A stretch of 64,000 nt of DNA. Source: Unio delphinus. Taxonomy: Eukaryota > Mollusca > Bivalvia > Unionida > Unionidae. The notes beneath the pieces were generated by a model, which was given only the letters and a program-made list of their open reading frames with translations, was not told where the DNA came from and did not search any database. Positions 12,711-23,787 of the stretch are shown one piece after another. A program made the translations under genes and the position numbers. Positions within the stretch are counted from its first letter, which is position 1. Every line of letters starts with the position of its first letter. The stretch spans positions 1,968,001 to 2,032,000 of the forward strand of contig JAQISU010000233.1 in NCBI GenBank assembly GCA_029339505.1, written 5' to 3'.

Positions 12711-14409
12711 TACGTTAGAAATCTAAATCACACATTTAGAGAAATCAGGCATTTCGTTCACAGGCTTCGACAATTGCTACTATAGTAATGCATTTTACTC
12801 AGATACAATTTCTATTTCTACGTAAAGTTCCTTTATTTTCGAATCTGCAAGAATCGACCACAACGAATTAATTATAACGTGCCTACAAAGTATTCAAATG
12901 CACTTTCTAAGTGGTCAAAGGTCTAACCTTTTGGAAGACAAGTCCAATATATAGTATACTAATCTGCATATTGACCAGTGGGCAGATCTAGTATATCCTG
13001 ATGAAACACAAATTAGGACTTATACCTGTTCGTTAAATAATAAAATCCAGAGAGTATATTCTCACTGAAAGAAATGTCTAAGGAATTCTCAACCAGATAT
13101 CAAATAAATATTAATGGATAAAACGATTTCATTCCGTTTGCAAAATATATGTCTAATACGAGAGCTAATGCTTGACCGTTTCGTATTTGCATAGGCTTTG
13201 TTGTTTCAAAGAAAGATAATTTCTCAGGTCTTTTTCACTTTTTATCGTTGCTATTTACAAACGAACCCGCATATATTAGGTATAGCAAATTTAACGTTTA
13301 ATTCGCATTGTTGTGGTGTATGATTACTGGGTGTAATCTGGGTTATAGAATATACAGCTTGGTTTTACTTCAGATGGGTATCTATCAAAAAGCTTCTTGC
13401 TCAGTATGGTCATTTTCACTTCCCGGACTTCAATTATACATTGTAAGAAACGAGCAGATAACACAGTTTGCTTACTATATATTTTGTAAATTTATTCGTT
13501 GCAAATTAATTTTCGTTATTTTTATACCTGATAAAGATAGTGTACGTTTGACACACTCATGCTGCTTTCTTGAGCAAATGGTGGTATAAGTGTTGGTTAG
13601 CTGAGAGCTTAGATTATGTACAGTTTTCACAAATGCAATATATACAGAAATTGCATCCATAGTAAATGAAAATAGCATAGAGTTATGCCAATATTATTTC
13701 AGTTGTTCATTTTGCAAATACAAACATTTTCACTTTACTCCTGCTACTCTCAGACGTACGTAATATCTGTTGAGCGCCACCAATGCAACTATGCCGCAAT
13801 TGTGACGTCATAACTCTTCCTGTGATGTGGTGGAAAAGAGAATACAAGTTTCGATTATCTTTCGACACAATAATACAGAGCGTGTTGAATAGGTGATAAC
13901 ATACTAGAATTCAAAGGTTATGTAGCAAATATCTGATTTACTGGCTGCGTTAATTCGTTGTTTGTAAAACTCATTTTACAACACTAAACTGCCATTATTG
14001 TCCTCATAACTTCAAAAGCAACACCGTTATACCTTAATTAGATGCCATCTTTGTTGGAGCTCTTGTCATTTCTAATTAATAGCATCATTCATATTGTATA
14101 ATTGGCAGAACAATACGATACTACATCGCGAGTCTCCCTTCATTTTGGCATATAAAGTTTAGTATCATTAATTGAGCATTTCAGATTATGACGTATGTAA
14201 TAAATGTTAATATTTACACTATCTTTGACACCTCTTTTGAGCGAAGTACAACAAGAAATATTATAACTAAAAAAATCACTTATGCCGACACATTTGTGAA
14301 TAGTAAGTTTAGGTATGATAATGTATTACGTATGAATTGTTTATAATTGGTTGCATATTTAATGTTTCATTCAAAGCATGAAAATATAGCTTTTCATAAC
14401 TTAAAATAC

Positions 14410-14535
14410 CTGTGATGTTAAGTTTTCTAATTGCAGCTAGAACTAACTCATCTGCATATCCATGCTCTAGAACGCTTTGTGCAGCAGGCGTGGAAAGGAA
14501 ATTGGTGGATTCTTTCTGTTTATCCGATATCGGAC
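14410..14535 (-). CDS. Host IAP gene exon: first half of UBA-like domain
   Basis: A CTCTTGCAG acceptor and an ACAG/GTATTT donor bound 126 bp, phase 1 to phase 1. The product includes AAQSVLEHGYADELVLAAIR, the first helices of the IAP-type UBA domain, which binds ubiquitin chains in cellular IAPs. The frame continues into 12222-12085. Confidence 0.85.
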
Positions 14536-15046
14536 CTGCAAGAGAGGTTTTGTTTTAAGTATTAAAAAACTTCTACTTGTTCAATGATTGGCAAATGTCA
14601 CCATTATTCGCTATCGAAGACAAATATCTTTTCATTCATAATGTAGCAAATTACTAACGTCTCACTGTTTCATTTGCATCAAAAGCTCTTTCAATCAAGA
14701 CAAACTCATTATTGTAGATCTTGTTGCATAAGCACACTATTGATTGATCTTTGCGTAGGAAATTATTCGGAAGAGGTGATTAATTCAAAGCTATGATGTT
14801 GGATTTTTTCTTTTGTGCAAGAAAAATATAAGTTTACCATAACTTGCTCCCACGTTTTTAGGTGGTATGTAGTCATTAGATTTAAGAGTTCAGAAATGAA
14901 GGAAATAACTACTATATTTGTTGTTCCTCAGCCTTGAAACAATACGCAAGACGTCCGTGTTTTAAAACATTAAAAAGTATGTTATCTACAAATTGGGCAC
15001 CATATCGTCAATATAGTAATATGGTGCCTGCCGTTAAACGCTGCTT

Positions 15047-15118
15047 GATACATACATACATACATACATACATACATACATACATACATACATACATACA
15101 TACATACATACATACATA
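15047..15118. repeat. (CATA)n microsatellite
   Basis: About 18 tandem copies of the tetranucleotide in an IAP intron. Confidence 0.95.
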
Positions 15119-15495
15119 GACATTTAAGTTTGTGAGTGTATCAGAAGTTGGAATTTTTTTTCATCTTTATTCTGACATTATAGGCAAGAAACCGACGAAT
15201 TGTAATACAGGAAAACTACAGGAATGTAGGTGATGTGGAGGTTGTACCATATGGATGACCCACAATAATTGTACAAACCTGTCACAGGCATGGTTTATCA
15301 ACACAATGAAAACCATGCTGAAATCAACAAATTGTGACCACTTTCATCAATAGATTTATAACATCTCAGAATAACTATTTTAATACGGCTGATACATTGT
15401 AGTGTCAGTAATTAAAACTGAATTTAAATTATATATAAGTAGATGAAAAATACATCATGAAAACGAAAATAATTATATAAAATATTATCTGACAC

Positions 15496-15604
15496 CTCGG
15501 GCAGCTGAGTTACTTTTCTGAACATCTTCATGGAAGTTCGTCCGTTTAGTTTCTATCTTGCCTGCGCACACGCGTTCTCTAGGCCTTTCTGAGGGACACC
15601 GTCT
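15496..15604 (-). CDS. Host IAP gene exon: linker between BIR2 and UBA
   Basis: This 109-bp exon was inferred from phase. The previous exon ends in phase 0 and the next begins in phase 1, and this segment (TTACAG acceptor, CCGAG/GTGTCAG donor) is open, starts in phase 0 and ends in phase 1. It encodes a basic, polar linker beginning RRCPSERPRERVCAGK, without a known domain. Confidence 0.65.
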
Positions 15605-16988
15605 CTGTAACAAGGTGTACATCATATGTATAAATAAAGAGGTGACAGAACATAGAATCACTTACAAATTAACATTCTTAGTAAAGCCTTATGATTGAAA
15701 CATGCCTTTAAATTTTCTGACAATATGAGAAAAATGGTACGATCTACGTTTAGTATCATCTTTGGATACAATCGTTTAACAAATGTCAATTAATGTGTAC
15801 ATGAACATACTTTTTGAATTACGCATGGACATAAATTTAGATTTGTATTGCCACTGATAGCATTAACAACAGTGTATGGAATGTAGCCTTGAGGATTTTC
15901 TAATAATGACTTCCATTCAATTACTCTAACAGATACAAAGTGCATGTCGTGTGTATTGTGTTTGGGAGGGCGACGCCCGTTCATCGCGAATTTTCAGGCC
16001 GTGGATTTAATCTCAATCTTAGTCTTGACGGGATTATTGTTTTGCATATCGTCACTCTGTAGACGAGCTTTATCAGACAAACCGTTCACATCACAGAAGG
16101 AGTCAATAGTCTGTTTCAAGTTAAACATTTAATAGCTTAACAGGCAAGTTGAATTCAATTATATGTTTTACACATGAAATGATGAGAAAAGTTCCAAATT
16201 TTCCATTACTGTACAATAATTCTTGTCGAAGAAAGATTCGTCCATGAAAGTGGTTTTAATTATCTCTTATTGTCGTTTTAATCAACGAATGTGATGTGTA
16301 ACAAAAGTCAGTTCAGTAGCACGCATACTATATAAATTACTGTATTTGTATTTAAACGTGTCATGTGTTTTACACTGTTCATTCATTTTACTTCTAGCTG
16401 CTACGGGCGTCGTCCAACTGTTTGGGATTCTGTAACACCGATACTACGGTCAGATGGTTTCAGGGACTATGCTGGTCAACTCAATGTGAGGGACCAACGG
16501 GTCTGAGAGATAATGAATAGTGGACAACACAAGATCATTCCACAACCACATCATCATAAACTGCATTCGTAGTATTTGCCTGGATGCCACGATATAACAA
16601 CAATATATATGTTGAACATAAATGCCAATGTTGTTATAGTTGTGACAAGATAATACACTTGCATGCTTGTGCATGAACAACACGTGGTTGCATCTGCTGA
16701 TATTCCTTGCATTGAGCATATATGTTAGCACAGCTATATATGAATCTATCTGTTGACAAAATCCGTGCATTGATCAGACAAACATCGACACCGTTTCTCA
16801 TTATCTGCTGACAATCCTTGCAAATCGTATCCGTTTGAGAACGCTAACACGTTTTGCTAAATACCACATTGAACATTGTGCATTAAAGATTAGGTTATGT
16901 GAGGTTGAAGTAAGGGTGTAATCTAAGGTGGCATAGATTCAAATATCATTTCTTTGTTTTCTGTATCTTTGCCATTAGGAAAGGACCA

Positions 16989-17063
<75 letters not shown>
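16989..17063. repeat. Compound (TA)n(GA)n microsatellite
   Basis: About 42 bp of TA repeats run directly into about 32 bp of GA repeats, in an IAP intron. Confidence 0.95.
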
Positions 17064-17068
<5 letters not shown>

Positions 17069-17192
17069 ATATCATATTTACTATTGAAACATATTTTCCA
17101 GACCAAAATGTTGGGCCTTTCACAGCTTGAAAGATACAAGAATAGGCAAATTACATATGCTGGAACTGGAAATAAAAAATGATAACCGTTAC

Positions 17193-17365
17193 CTTTGAAA
17201 CATGAGTTTCATTCTGGGCATGCCTAATGAAGTCTTCACCTTTGACACTTCTCAGATGATAACAGTCTGGTAAATATCTGGCGTGCTCCTTATTAGGGTC
17301 ATCTCCATGTTCCCATTCTTTCAAACCTAGATCGCACCAATAGCAGCGGACGAGGTCGTTTATAC
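17193..17365 (-). CDS. Host IAP gene exon: second half of BIR2 (zinc site)
   Basis: The exon is bounded by an ATTCAG acceptor and an AAAG/GTAACG donor. It is 173 bp, enters in phase 1 and leaves in phase 0. It encodes DLVRCYWCDLGLKEWEHGDD followed by the EHARYLPDCYHL block. The BIR zinc ligands are the two Cys of CYWC, the His of EHAR and the Cys of PDC. It joins the first half of BIR2 at 20045-20206 to rebuild a complete BIR domain, the fold that binds caspases and IAP-binding motifs. Confidence 0.92.
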
Positions 17366-18389
17366 CTGAATTGTTCAATATATTTTTGATATTTTCTTCG
17401 TATTGCTAGCAGAAAAGTGTTTGCATGGGAACTGTTATGCTAAAACACCACTCACCCCACCCCCACCCCTGCCCCAAGTCGAACTGAAAGGACCTGGCAA
17501 AGTGACATTTTTCGTTTCCGGGCTCTTCTCTGTGCAGTGTAACCCTTATGCTATAATTAAAACGTCAAAAAAAGAAAAAAACTTTCTTGTACCCGTCACA
17601 TCAAGTATGTTGATTCTATCACGTTTTCGCGTTTCTAATTAGAAACGAAACATCGTTTAGACAGTTAGCTCTATGACGCCTTCTTACACTAATGTGCAAG
17701 CGGAATTTATGTCTCTAAGTATCAAGAAGACAAATTTCCCGTGTCGATAAAACTGATACTGTATGACCTTGGTATATTCGACCAAGCGCTCTTTCGAGGT
17801 TACGTCAGCCTTTAATTCATACCGGTATGAACGTGAGATTCATTGGATCAACTCGTTGCTAACAAGAACCCTGATACTTCTACAGAATTTAACAGCAGCG
17901 TCGTTCTAAACTCACTGAACTGTACATGATCGAATTAACTAACTCTCTTTGGATAGATTCGGCATGTTGCAAATTTGTTTTGTTTATCAATCTTAGTATT
18001 GATGCTATGCGGTGTATCTTTCGCTGCTCAAACCGCTGTGTCTGCTGTGTCTTGCACGTTATGTTTTGAATAAGGTGGGTGTTTTACTTCTTACAAAAGT
18101 GTCATTGCGTCAACAACCATTATCCGATTTCACTGCTGCAAGCCACTAGGGACATTGTTGTCTCTGATGTGAGTTAAATGTTCTCTACTTCCAAACATAT
18201 AACACAGAATAATCGTAGTAATGTTTCTCTGCGGAGATTGTTCATCAGGATAACAGTCGGCAAGCGATGAAAATAATAGATTGTCACAGTCACAGTTAGA
18301 TATGGAAGTAGCATTTTATAATGTTTTAATCATCAATCAATCTTACAGTTTCAATGTTTTACATATAAAAAAAAATTGTTTTTAAAAAG

Positions 18390-18407
18390 CCCCCCCCCCT
18401 CCCCCGT
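18390..18407. repeat. Poly-C / CT low-complexity tract
   Basis: Eleven C, a T, then five C in an IAP intron. Confidence 0.8.
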
Positions 18408-18871
18408 GTTATAAGTCGCAGGTATGAATGACGTTCTTTTGAGCAATGCTATGTAAATAGTCATCATAAATTAAAGAATGTTACTAATAATAACAACTAC
18501 TGAGATGAGCTGAGTTGAGAACGGCCGTTGTTTACATCCGATATATACTTCCCAATCATTCTTTACAACAAGAGAATTAAAAGAAATAATAGTTATTTGA
18601 ACAACTGGCCTCATTCTTTTCTTTTCTAAATATGTTTCGAGTATATTGAAAAACGTATCTTAATAATCTATTTTCTAATGCAATATATAATGTTTGGAAG
18701 AGTCTAGCGATACAGAATCATAATACAGATGAAAGCGAGGTATTTAAGGTATAACTGCATTAACTGAGATAATCGCTGTTCTTGAATTATGTTGCAGTCT
18801 AATAGAAACTGTTATATATTGTTCCGAACTTTTGCTGGAGATTTGCTCCCATTTAACAGAAGCAAGTATTA

Positions 18872-18872
18872 C

Positions 18873-18930
<58 letters not shown>
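18872..18930. repeat. (CT)n microsatellite
   Basis: A dinucleotide run immediately followed by a partial SINE-like copy. Frames crossing it are repeat translation. Confidence 0.95.
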
Positions 18931-18932
<2 letters not shown>

Positions 18933-19140
18933 GACTCGCTTGTCGCTCAGCATTCAGAGGTTAGTGTTATGACTGGTCGGCCAGGTGTCTAGATAATATG
19001 ACTGAGTAGGACATGATGATAAGTGTTTGCGGCATGATTCCCCAGTGCTAAACATCACTATAAACTGTTACATTGCAGAAAGAAAAACAATATGATTGAA
19101 CATTTTTTAAAGTCACGTAAAAAAATCCAAATCAAAACAA
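18931..19140 (+). repeat. SINE-like repeat, partial copy 2
   Basis: This matches the 3' part of the 12.4-kb copy: 'gctcagcattcagaggtta', then the 'ccccagtgctaaa' segment and the 'atgattgaacattttttaaa' end. The tRNA-like head is missing. Confidence 0.65.
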
Positions 19141-19186
19141 CACGCACGCACGCATACTCTCAAGTTTGATAAGTGTATGTAGGATG

Positions 19187-19228
<42 letters not shown>

Positions 19229-19244
19229 GTGTGTGTGTGTGTGT
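19187..19244. repeat. (GT)n microsatellite
   Basis: A dinucleotide GT run with one GC interruption in an IAP intron. Confidence 0.95.
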
Positions 19245-19254
19245 AAATTTGATT

Positions 19255-19480
19255 CTTAACGTAGTTTTAACAGTTTTTCAGTCATATCGCGACAATGTCG
19301 GCAGTATGTCAGTTTATAGTTATGTTTAGCAGCAGGTCTTCCGTCCCATGCGCTAACATCTTAATGCTGAGCACCAAGAGAGGCAGCTGTTAGTACCATT
19401 TTTGTAAGTCTTTACAGACATCATAGCGATATGACTGAAACATTGTTAAAGCTATGTTAAAAATCCTAATCAAACGAACA
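19255..19480 (-). repeat. SINE-like repeat, copy 3
   Basis: It shares 'cagtcatatcgcgacaatgt', the 'aatgctgagcaccaag' block and 'tgttagtaccatttttgtaa' with the copies near 50.1 and 21.8 kb. The tRNA-like head is not obvious. Confidence 0.6.
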
Positions 19481-20044
19481 AACAAACCAACAAAACAAAA
19501 ACTACCACTGTTATACGCTGTCGGTTAGTTGGCATTACATACTACGAGAGGCAACTATGAAATCCAAAAGATGCCGCTCGGACAATGCAATGAAATATCT
19601 GATCGATCCAACAATGTGTAGATAGGGTTAACATATCGGATCTTTGGTAGCAAAAATGTCCATATGTTTGATATGTTTACTTATTATCATAAAAAAGTTC
19701 ATTATTCGACATGGGAAATGATTTTTCAGCCCTTATTTCCCACTTTAAAACACTACGAGTTCAAAAATAAGCAGCCAAAATACAAACACATAGGAACTAA
19801 TGCGGTGACAACATTTGTTTACATATAATTATTTCTAATAGACTACTTAAGCCTTGTTATAAAAAACAATCTGTCTACAAACATGTTATTAGATTTACGA
19901 CATGCTAAAAACTGTTATCCTTTGTAAGGTGATGATAACATAACATAAGACGGAAATGAGTAGGTCGTGTTGGGAACGATCTTACAAATTATGAATAAAA
20001 GTAATTCTCATATTATGATAAATAATGTAATGTTATTTTAATAC

Positions 20045-20206
20045 CTGTGTAATAAAATCCGGCTTGTGCTACATCTCGGATGTTTATTCCATTGTAATTT
20101 GGGAATGTCGCAAAGCTGGATAATCTCACCTCAAAAGACTGGTATTCGGGACTTCTTGCCGATTTTAGCGACAATGTCTTTTCTGTGTGCAAATCTTCGG
20201 TTGGTT
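20045..20206 (-). CDS. Host IAP gene exon: first half of BIR2
   Basis: A TTTTTAG acceptor and an ACACAG/GTATTA donor bound 162 bp, phase 1 to phase 1. After a polar leader the exon encodes EVRLSSFATFPNYNGINIRD and ends AQAGFYYTG, the N-terminal helices and the first strand of a BIR domain. It continues exactly into 17365-17193, where the zinc ligands lie. Confidence 0.9.
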
Positions 20207-20315
20207 CTAAAAAGATATTTTTATTTTATTTCTGAATATTATCTGTCAGAAACACTTCATTGTACGGTGTATAAATTTGGTATCATTTAAATGACAGTAA
20301 TCCTACCAAATATAC

Positions 20316-20376
20316 CTGGAGATAGCACTCTTTTGGCATCATTAGTAAATATTCCATCAAAGATAATACCATATTC
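20316..20376 (-). CDS. Possible alternative IAP exon
   Basis: A 61-bp segment that is open, enters in phase 0 and leaves in phase 1 (CTCCAG/GTATAT donor). That is the same phase pair as exon 20613-20700. It encodes EYGIIFDGIFTNDAKRVLSP. The upstream acceptor is poor in pyrimidines. It could replace exon 20613-20700 or be a chance match. Confidence 0.3.
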
Positions 20377-20612
20377 CTATCGTCTGACAACATCCCAAAG
20401 TTGTTTTCAACCTATAAGACTTTCAAAGTAAGAAACAATTTTATTCAAAATTATCTGCATATATTATTCTTTTAAATATTTTTTTAAATAGTTAGAAAAA
20501 CAAACGTTTGGCTACAGTTACGATGTAACTTCCATGAATTAATCGCAATACAATAATTTAGGCATACGATTATCTTTAACTTCAGAAATAATTAAAAATA
20601 ATATTGTTATAC

Positions 20613-20700
20613 TCATGATGACAGCGTGGGCTCCTCCATCCATTGTAAAAACCCCGGCATTGAACCCGGTTTTGATCGTAGGGTCATTCACAAACTGATC
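20613..20700 (-). CDS. Host IAP gene exon: linker between BIR1 and BIR2
   Basis: A TGTTCACAG acceptor and an ATGA/GTATAAC donor bound 88 bp, phase 0 to phase 1, which links exon 21061-21212 to exon 20045-20206 without a stop. The product, DQFVNDPTIKTGFNAGVFTM plus a short tail, is a linker with no recognised domain. The donor lacks the usual G at its last exon base, so the right edge is less sure. Confidence 0.55.
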
Positions 20701-21060
20701 CTGTGAACAGATATCGTCCAATTATAGAAACATGTAAAACATTTTCTTTATGAGTGTTAAATTTTGAATTCTAATATATTAAGTAAGTAGGACTACCATC
20801 GTCAAATAGATTATTGACAGAAATTAATCACGTTGTTTTAGCATCAGTTAAATCTGGAATATTATCTGTACATTTGAACTATCGTTTACGACAATTATGT
20901 CGTATTAAGTTCTTAACTTTGCAACTGGTTCAATATCCAAAACCGTATTAGCTACACTCATATACACACATATTTACAAACGTTTGCTTAGTGTACCTTC
21001 TGAGATAGTTATAATAAAAGATTCAGTGTATTAAGATCAGTGTTATTGTGAAGTATATAC

Positions 21061-21212
21061 CAAGTATTCTTGAATAGTCTTCCTTCCCACCGTATTCTCT
21101 AGGTGGTTACAAGTCGGGGAGTAGCGAATGTGTTCTAGAAGTGGGTCATCATCTCGATCCCAGTGTTTCAAAGCCACACCACACGAATAGCATGTTGTTG
21201 TGTCTCCCACTC
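21061..21212 (-). CDS. Host IAP gene exon: second half of BIR1 (zinc site)
   Basis: A CTTTCAG acceptor and a CTTG/GTATATAC donor bound 152 bp, entering in phase 1 and leaving in phase 0. It encodes VGDTTTCYSCGVALKHWDRD, then EHIRYSPTCNHL. The CYSC pair, the His of EHIR and the Cys of SPTC form the BIR zinc site. Its partner exon is 24.5 kb away at 45712-46568, and the Maverick element lies in the intron between them. Confidence 0.92.
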
Positions 21213-21390
21213 CTGAAAGATTTTCATATCTTTAATTCAGCTCTCATTTCATTTAATGTCTTATTACTTTCTGCTCCGTAAATAAAAACTTTGAAATTAA
21301 AAGTGATGGAATTAACATTACTTAAACTTTTTTGAAGGTAAACATTTCAAACAAATATAGTGCAACTTTCATTTACAGTAGTGAAATACA

Positions 21391-21391
21391 T

Positions 21392-21429
<38 letters not shown>
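21391..21429. repeat. (CA)n microsatellite
   Basis: About 20 CA units in the large IAP intron. Confidence 0.95.
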
Positions 21430-21432
<3 letters not shown>

Positions 21433-21734
21433 TATATAACCTGCACATCGTCGCCTTCAATTTTGGGTCTCTTCGCGATTTGAATTGAGTTGTATTCAGG
21501 ACATTACTAGGACTAGTGTATTTATTTCTTGAATTATGTTTGGATATAATTCGCAATACCGTAAGTTCTTTTTTCTCATCTTTCACTTGTTTTCTAGGGG
21601 AAAAAATTATTTGTTAATTTTTACGAAGCTTGTTTTCTTCACTCTTTTATGTTACTTATTTTAAGATCATTATACTAGTAACACATAGGCACATTTTTAA
21701 CCAAACCCAAAGTATGTGCGTCTGATTTGGATTT

Positions 21735-21990
21735 TTAACAATTTTGCAGTTATTTCACTACGATGTTTGCATTGGGGCAATTTATAGTCATGTCGAGCAC
21801 TGGGGCATTATGCCGAAGATATGAAGTAACATGTCCCGCCCAGTCACATTATCCTGACAACATGCCGACCAGTTTTAACACTAGCCTCTTAATGCTGAGC
21901 GCCTAGCGAGAAAGCTGTATGTATAATTCTTACAGGTCTTTGGTGTGACTCAACAGGGATTCGAACCCGCAAACTCGCGCTTTAATATCT
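21735..21990 (-). repeat. tRNA-derived SINE-like repeat, copy 4
   Basis: On the minus strand the head carries a clear B box (GGGTTCGAATCCC at about 21960). It is followed by the family body with the 'gctgagcgcc' and 'cccgcccagtcacattatcc' blocks, and ends at the conserved 'gtcatatcactacgatgt'-like tail. Too diverged to be a working tRNA gene. Confidence 0.7.
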
Positions 21991-22002
21991 AACTAAATCA
22001 TT

Positions 22003-22605
22003 TATATTAGTGTTGTAACTAGTAATTTATTTGGACTAGAATAACTAACTGAATCAATTATATTAGTGTTGTGTCTAGTACTTCATTTGGGCTGGAATAA
22101 CTAACTGAATAAATTATATTAGTGCTGTTTCAAGTAATTCATTTGGGCTTTCATATCTAACTGAATCATTTATATTAGTGTTGTGTCCAGTAATTCGTTT
22201 GGGTTGGAATATCTAACTGAATCAATTATATTAGTGTTGTTTCTAGTAATTCATTTGTACTTTAATTTCTAACTGAAAATTATATTTGTGTTGTGTCTAG
22301 TAATTCATTTGGGCTTTAATTTCTAACTGAATCAATTATATTTGTGTTGTGTCTAGTAATTCATTTGGGCTGGAATATCTAACTGAATAAACTATATTAG
22401 TGTTTTGTCTAGAAATTCATTTGGGCTTTAATATCTAACTGAATCATTTATATTATTGTTGTGTCCAGTAATTCATTTGGGCTAGAATATTTTACTGAAT
22501 AAATTATATTAGTGTTGTGTCTAATTATTCATTTGGGCTGGAAAATCTAACTGAATTAATTATATTAGTGTGGTGTCCAGTAATTCATTTGGGCTGGAGT
22601 TTGTG
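22003..22605. repeat. Minisatellite, ~57-bp unit, about 10 copies
   Basis: Repeated units combine 'atctaactgaatca', 'ttatattagtgttgtgtc' and 'agtaattcatttgggct', with scattered substitutions. The array ends about 80 bp before the left Maverick target duplication and is host DNA. It has no open frame. Confidence 0.9.
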
Positions 22606-22681
22606 CCTCAGAGTATTTAATTAATGTGATGTTTCTCACCACAATACAGCGTGCGCGTTCAAAAGATTAAATTTTTAGACA

Positions 22682-22687
22682 TATGCA
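22682..22687. other. Target-site duplication, left (TATGCA)
   Basis: Six bases identical to 43478-43483, directly outside the left inverted repeat. Six-base duplications are the known signature of Maverick/Polinton integration. Confidence 0.93.
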
Positions 22688-23021
22688 AGTAGTTAATGGG
22701 GACTATCTAGCGTCAATGGGAAAATCCTATGTTAAACAGCTTGGGACACTCTAGCGTCAAGGGGAATTTAACATGGTGGGGACTATCTAGCGTCAAGGGG
22801 AATTTAACATTGTGGGACTATCTAGCGTCAAGGGGAATTTAACATTGTGGGACTATCTAGCGTCAAGGGGAATTTAACATTGTGGGACTATCTTGCGTCA
22901 AGGGGAATTTAACATTGTGGGACTATCTAGCGTCAAGGGGAATTTAACATTGTGGGACTATATAGCGTCAAGGGAAATATAACATGGGAAATAAAACAAG
23001 GAAAAAAGGGGTGGCAATGAA

Positions 23022-23049
23022 AGCTACTATCTTTTCGAGACTTATGAGT
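23022..23049 (-). promoter_or_regulatory. Histone-downstream-element-like purine block (left TIR)
   Basis: On the minus strand, ACTCATAAGTCTCGAAAAGA follows the hairpin at 23050-23065. The purine-rich CGAAAAGA core begins about 13 nt after the stem, the usual distance of the histone downstream element that pairs with U7 snRNA. Confidence 0.6.
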
Positions 23050-23065
23050 GGCCCTGAAAAGGGCC
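23050..23065 (-). terminator. Histone-type 3' stem-loop (1), downstream of gene 23083-23670
   Basis: On the minus strand the sequence reads CCAAA-GGCCCTTTTCAGGGCC-ACTCA. It has a six-base-pair stem and a four-base TTTC loop, and fits the metazoan histone consensus GGYYYUUHUHARRRCC at every position, including the 5' CCAAA flank. It begins 18 nt after the stop codon. In histone mRNAs this hairpin binds SLBP and directs cleavage without polyadenylation. Confidence 0.8.
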
Positions 23066-23082
23066 TTTGGATACTTCTTCTT

Positions 23083-23670
23083 TTATTTTCTGCCTTTGTT
23101 CCACCACCTTTTGATTTTACCAATAATTCCCGTTTTCTTCTTCTTTTCTTCTTCGGGAATCCAGTCAGGATGCCCCATAGCTCTAAACTTCTCTTGTATC
23201 TTTATCCAATTGTTATTTAATCTTTCAAAGTCCTCTTTCTTTTTTTGGTTTTCATTGTCCTTTCTTTCCTTTCTCTCCTTACTCCAGTTATCTTTGATCT
23301 TCTTCACTTCTTCTAATAGTTCCTTTCTCATCAGTTCTTCAGCTTTCTTGAGCGGGTCCAAACCCTTTTGGACATGGGGGTACTCTGTCAAGATATTATC
23401 CAAAAAACACTTGACGTTTCCGACAATATCTATTACTTGCTTCAATGTCCCCACTCTAACATAGGGTGGATTAATGCAGCCTCGTAACTTTTTGGCTTCT
23501 TCTTCTAGCATTCCTCCTAAGAGCTCCCTGGCTATTTTCAGTCTTTTTGCAAAGTCCAAACTCTTCGCAATCTTCCATTTATGATGTAGTTTTTCCACTT
23601 CATATTCCCCGTCTAATATCCAGAAATAGCTGTGTCTTAAATTGTTGAATAAACTTGATGCTTTTACCAT
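23083..23670 (-). CDS. Maverick left-arm gene 1, charged coiled-coil protein
   Basis: The product is 195 residues and starts at an ATG about 50 nt below a TATA-like run (23717-23727). I do not recognise a family. The N-terminal half is mixed helical. Residues 110-160 are strongly charged coiled coil (EELMRKELLEEVKKIKDNWS), and the C-terminus is basic with a Trp pair (IKRWWNKGRK). The central motif resembles that of the gene at 25449-25808, and the promoter module and 3' hairpin are shared with 24505-24984 and 25449-25808. They look like a small family at the left arm of the element. The stop codon lies 18 nt from the hairpin inside the TIR. Confidence 0.75.
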   Translation of the reverse strand: MVKASSLFNNLRHSYFWILDGEYEVEKLHHKWKIAKSLDFAKRLKIARELLGGMLEEEAKKLRGCINPPYVRVGTLKQVIDIVGNVKCFLDNILTEYPHVQKGLDPLKKAEELMRKELLEEVKKIKDNWSKERKERKDNENQKKKEDFERLNNNWIKIQEKFRAMGHPDWIPEEEKKKKTGIIGKIKRWWNKGRK

Positions 23671-23716
23671 CTTCTATAGTTATTCCGTGGAATGGTTCTA
23701 ATGTCAGTCACTTTGA

Positions 23717-23759
23717 GTATATATATCTTAAGCACGGACGTGAAAGTAAACACCCCCTA
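23717..23759 (-). promoter_or_regulatory. Left-arm promoter module copy 1 with TATA box
   Basis: On the minus strand GGGGGTGTTT is followed by CACGTCCGTGCTTAAG and then a TATATATA run. The same block precedes 24505-24984 and 25449-25808. Confidence 0.7.
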
Positions 23760-23787
23760 CATTCACTTGTCATATTAGATACTATCC

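Larger units (their letters stand above)
22688..23065 (+). repeat. Left terminal inverted repeat of Maverick, with 35-bp subrepeats
   Basis: The outer part holds eight units centred on 'gactatctagcgtcaagggg' with a period of about 35 bp. The first two and the last are variant. The inner 90 bp (from 'aacatgggaaataaaacaag') is unique and ends in a histone-type hairpin. The match to 43135-43477 covers its full length except that this end has one extra 35-bp unit. Confidence 0.95.

Noticed and set aside
21950..21985. Possible tRNA gene on the minus strand
   Set aside because: The B box is good, but the cloverleaf arms do not pair. It is the head of a SINE-like copy.
22700..22985. Regular ~35-bp repeats that look like a CRISPR array
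   Set aside because: There are no unique spacers between repeats. They are contiguous tandem units inside the Maverick TIR and are mirrored at the other end.
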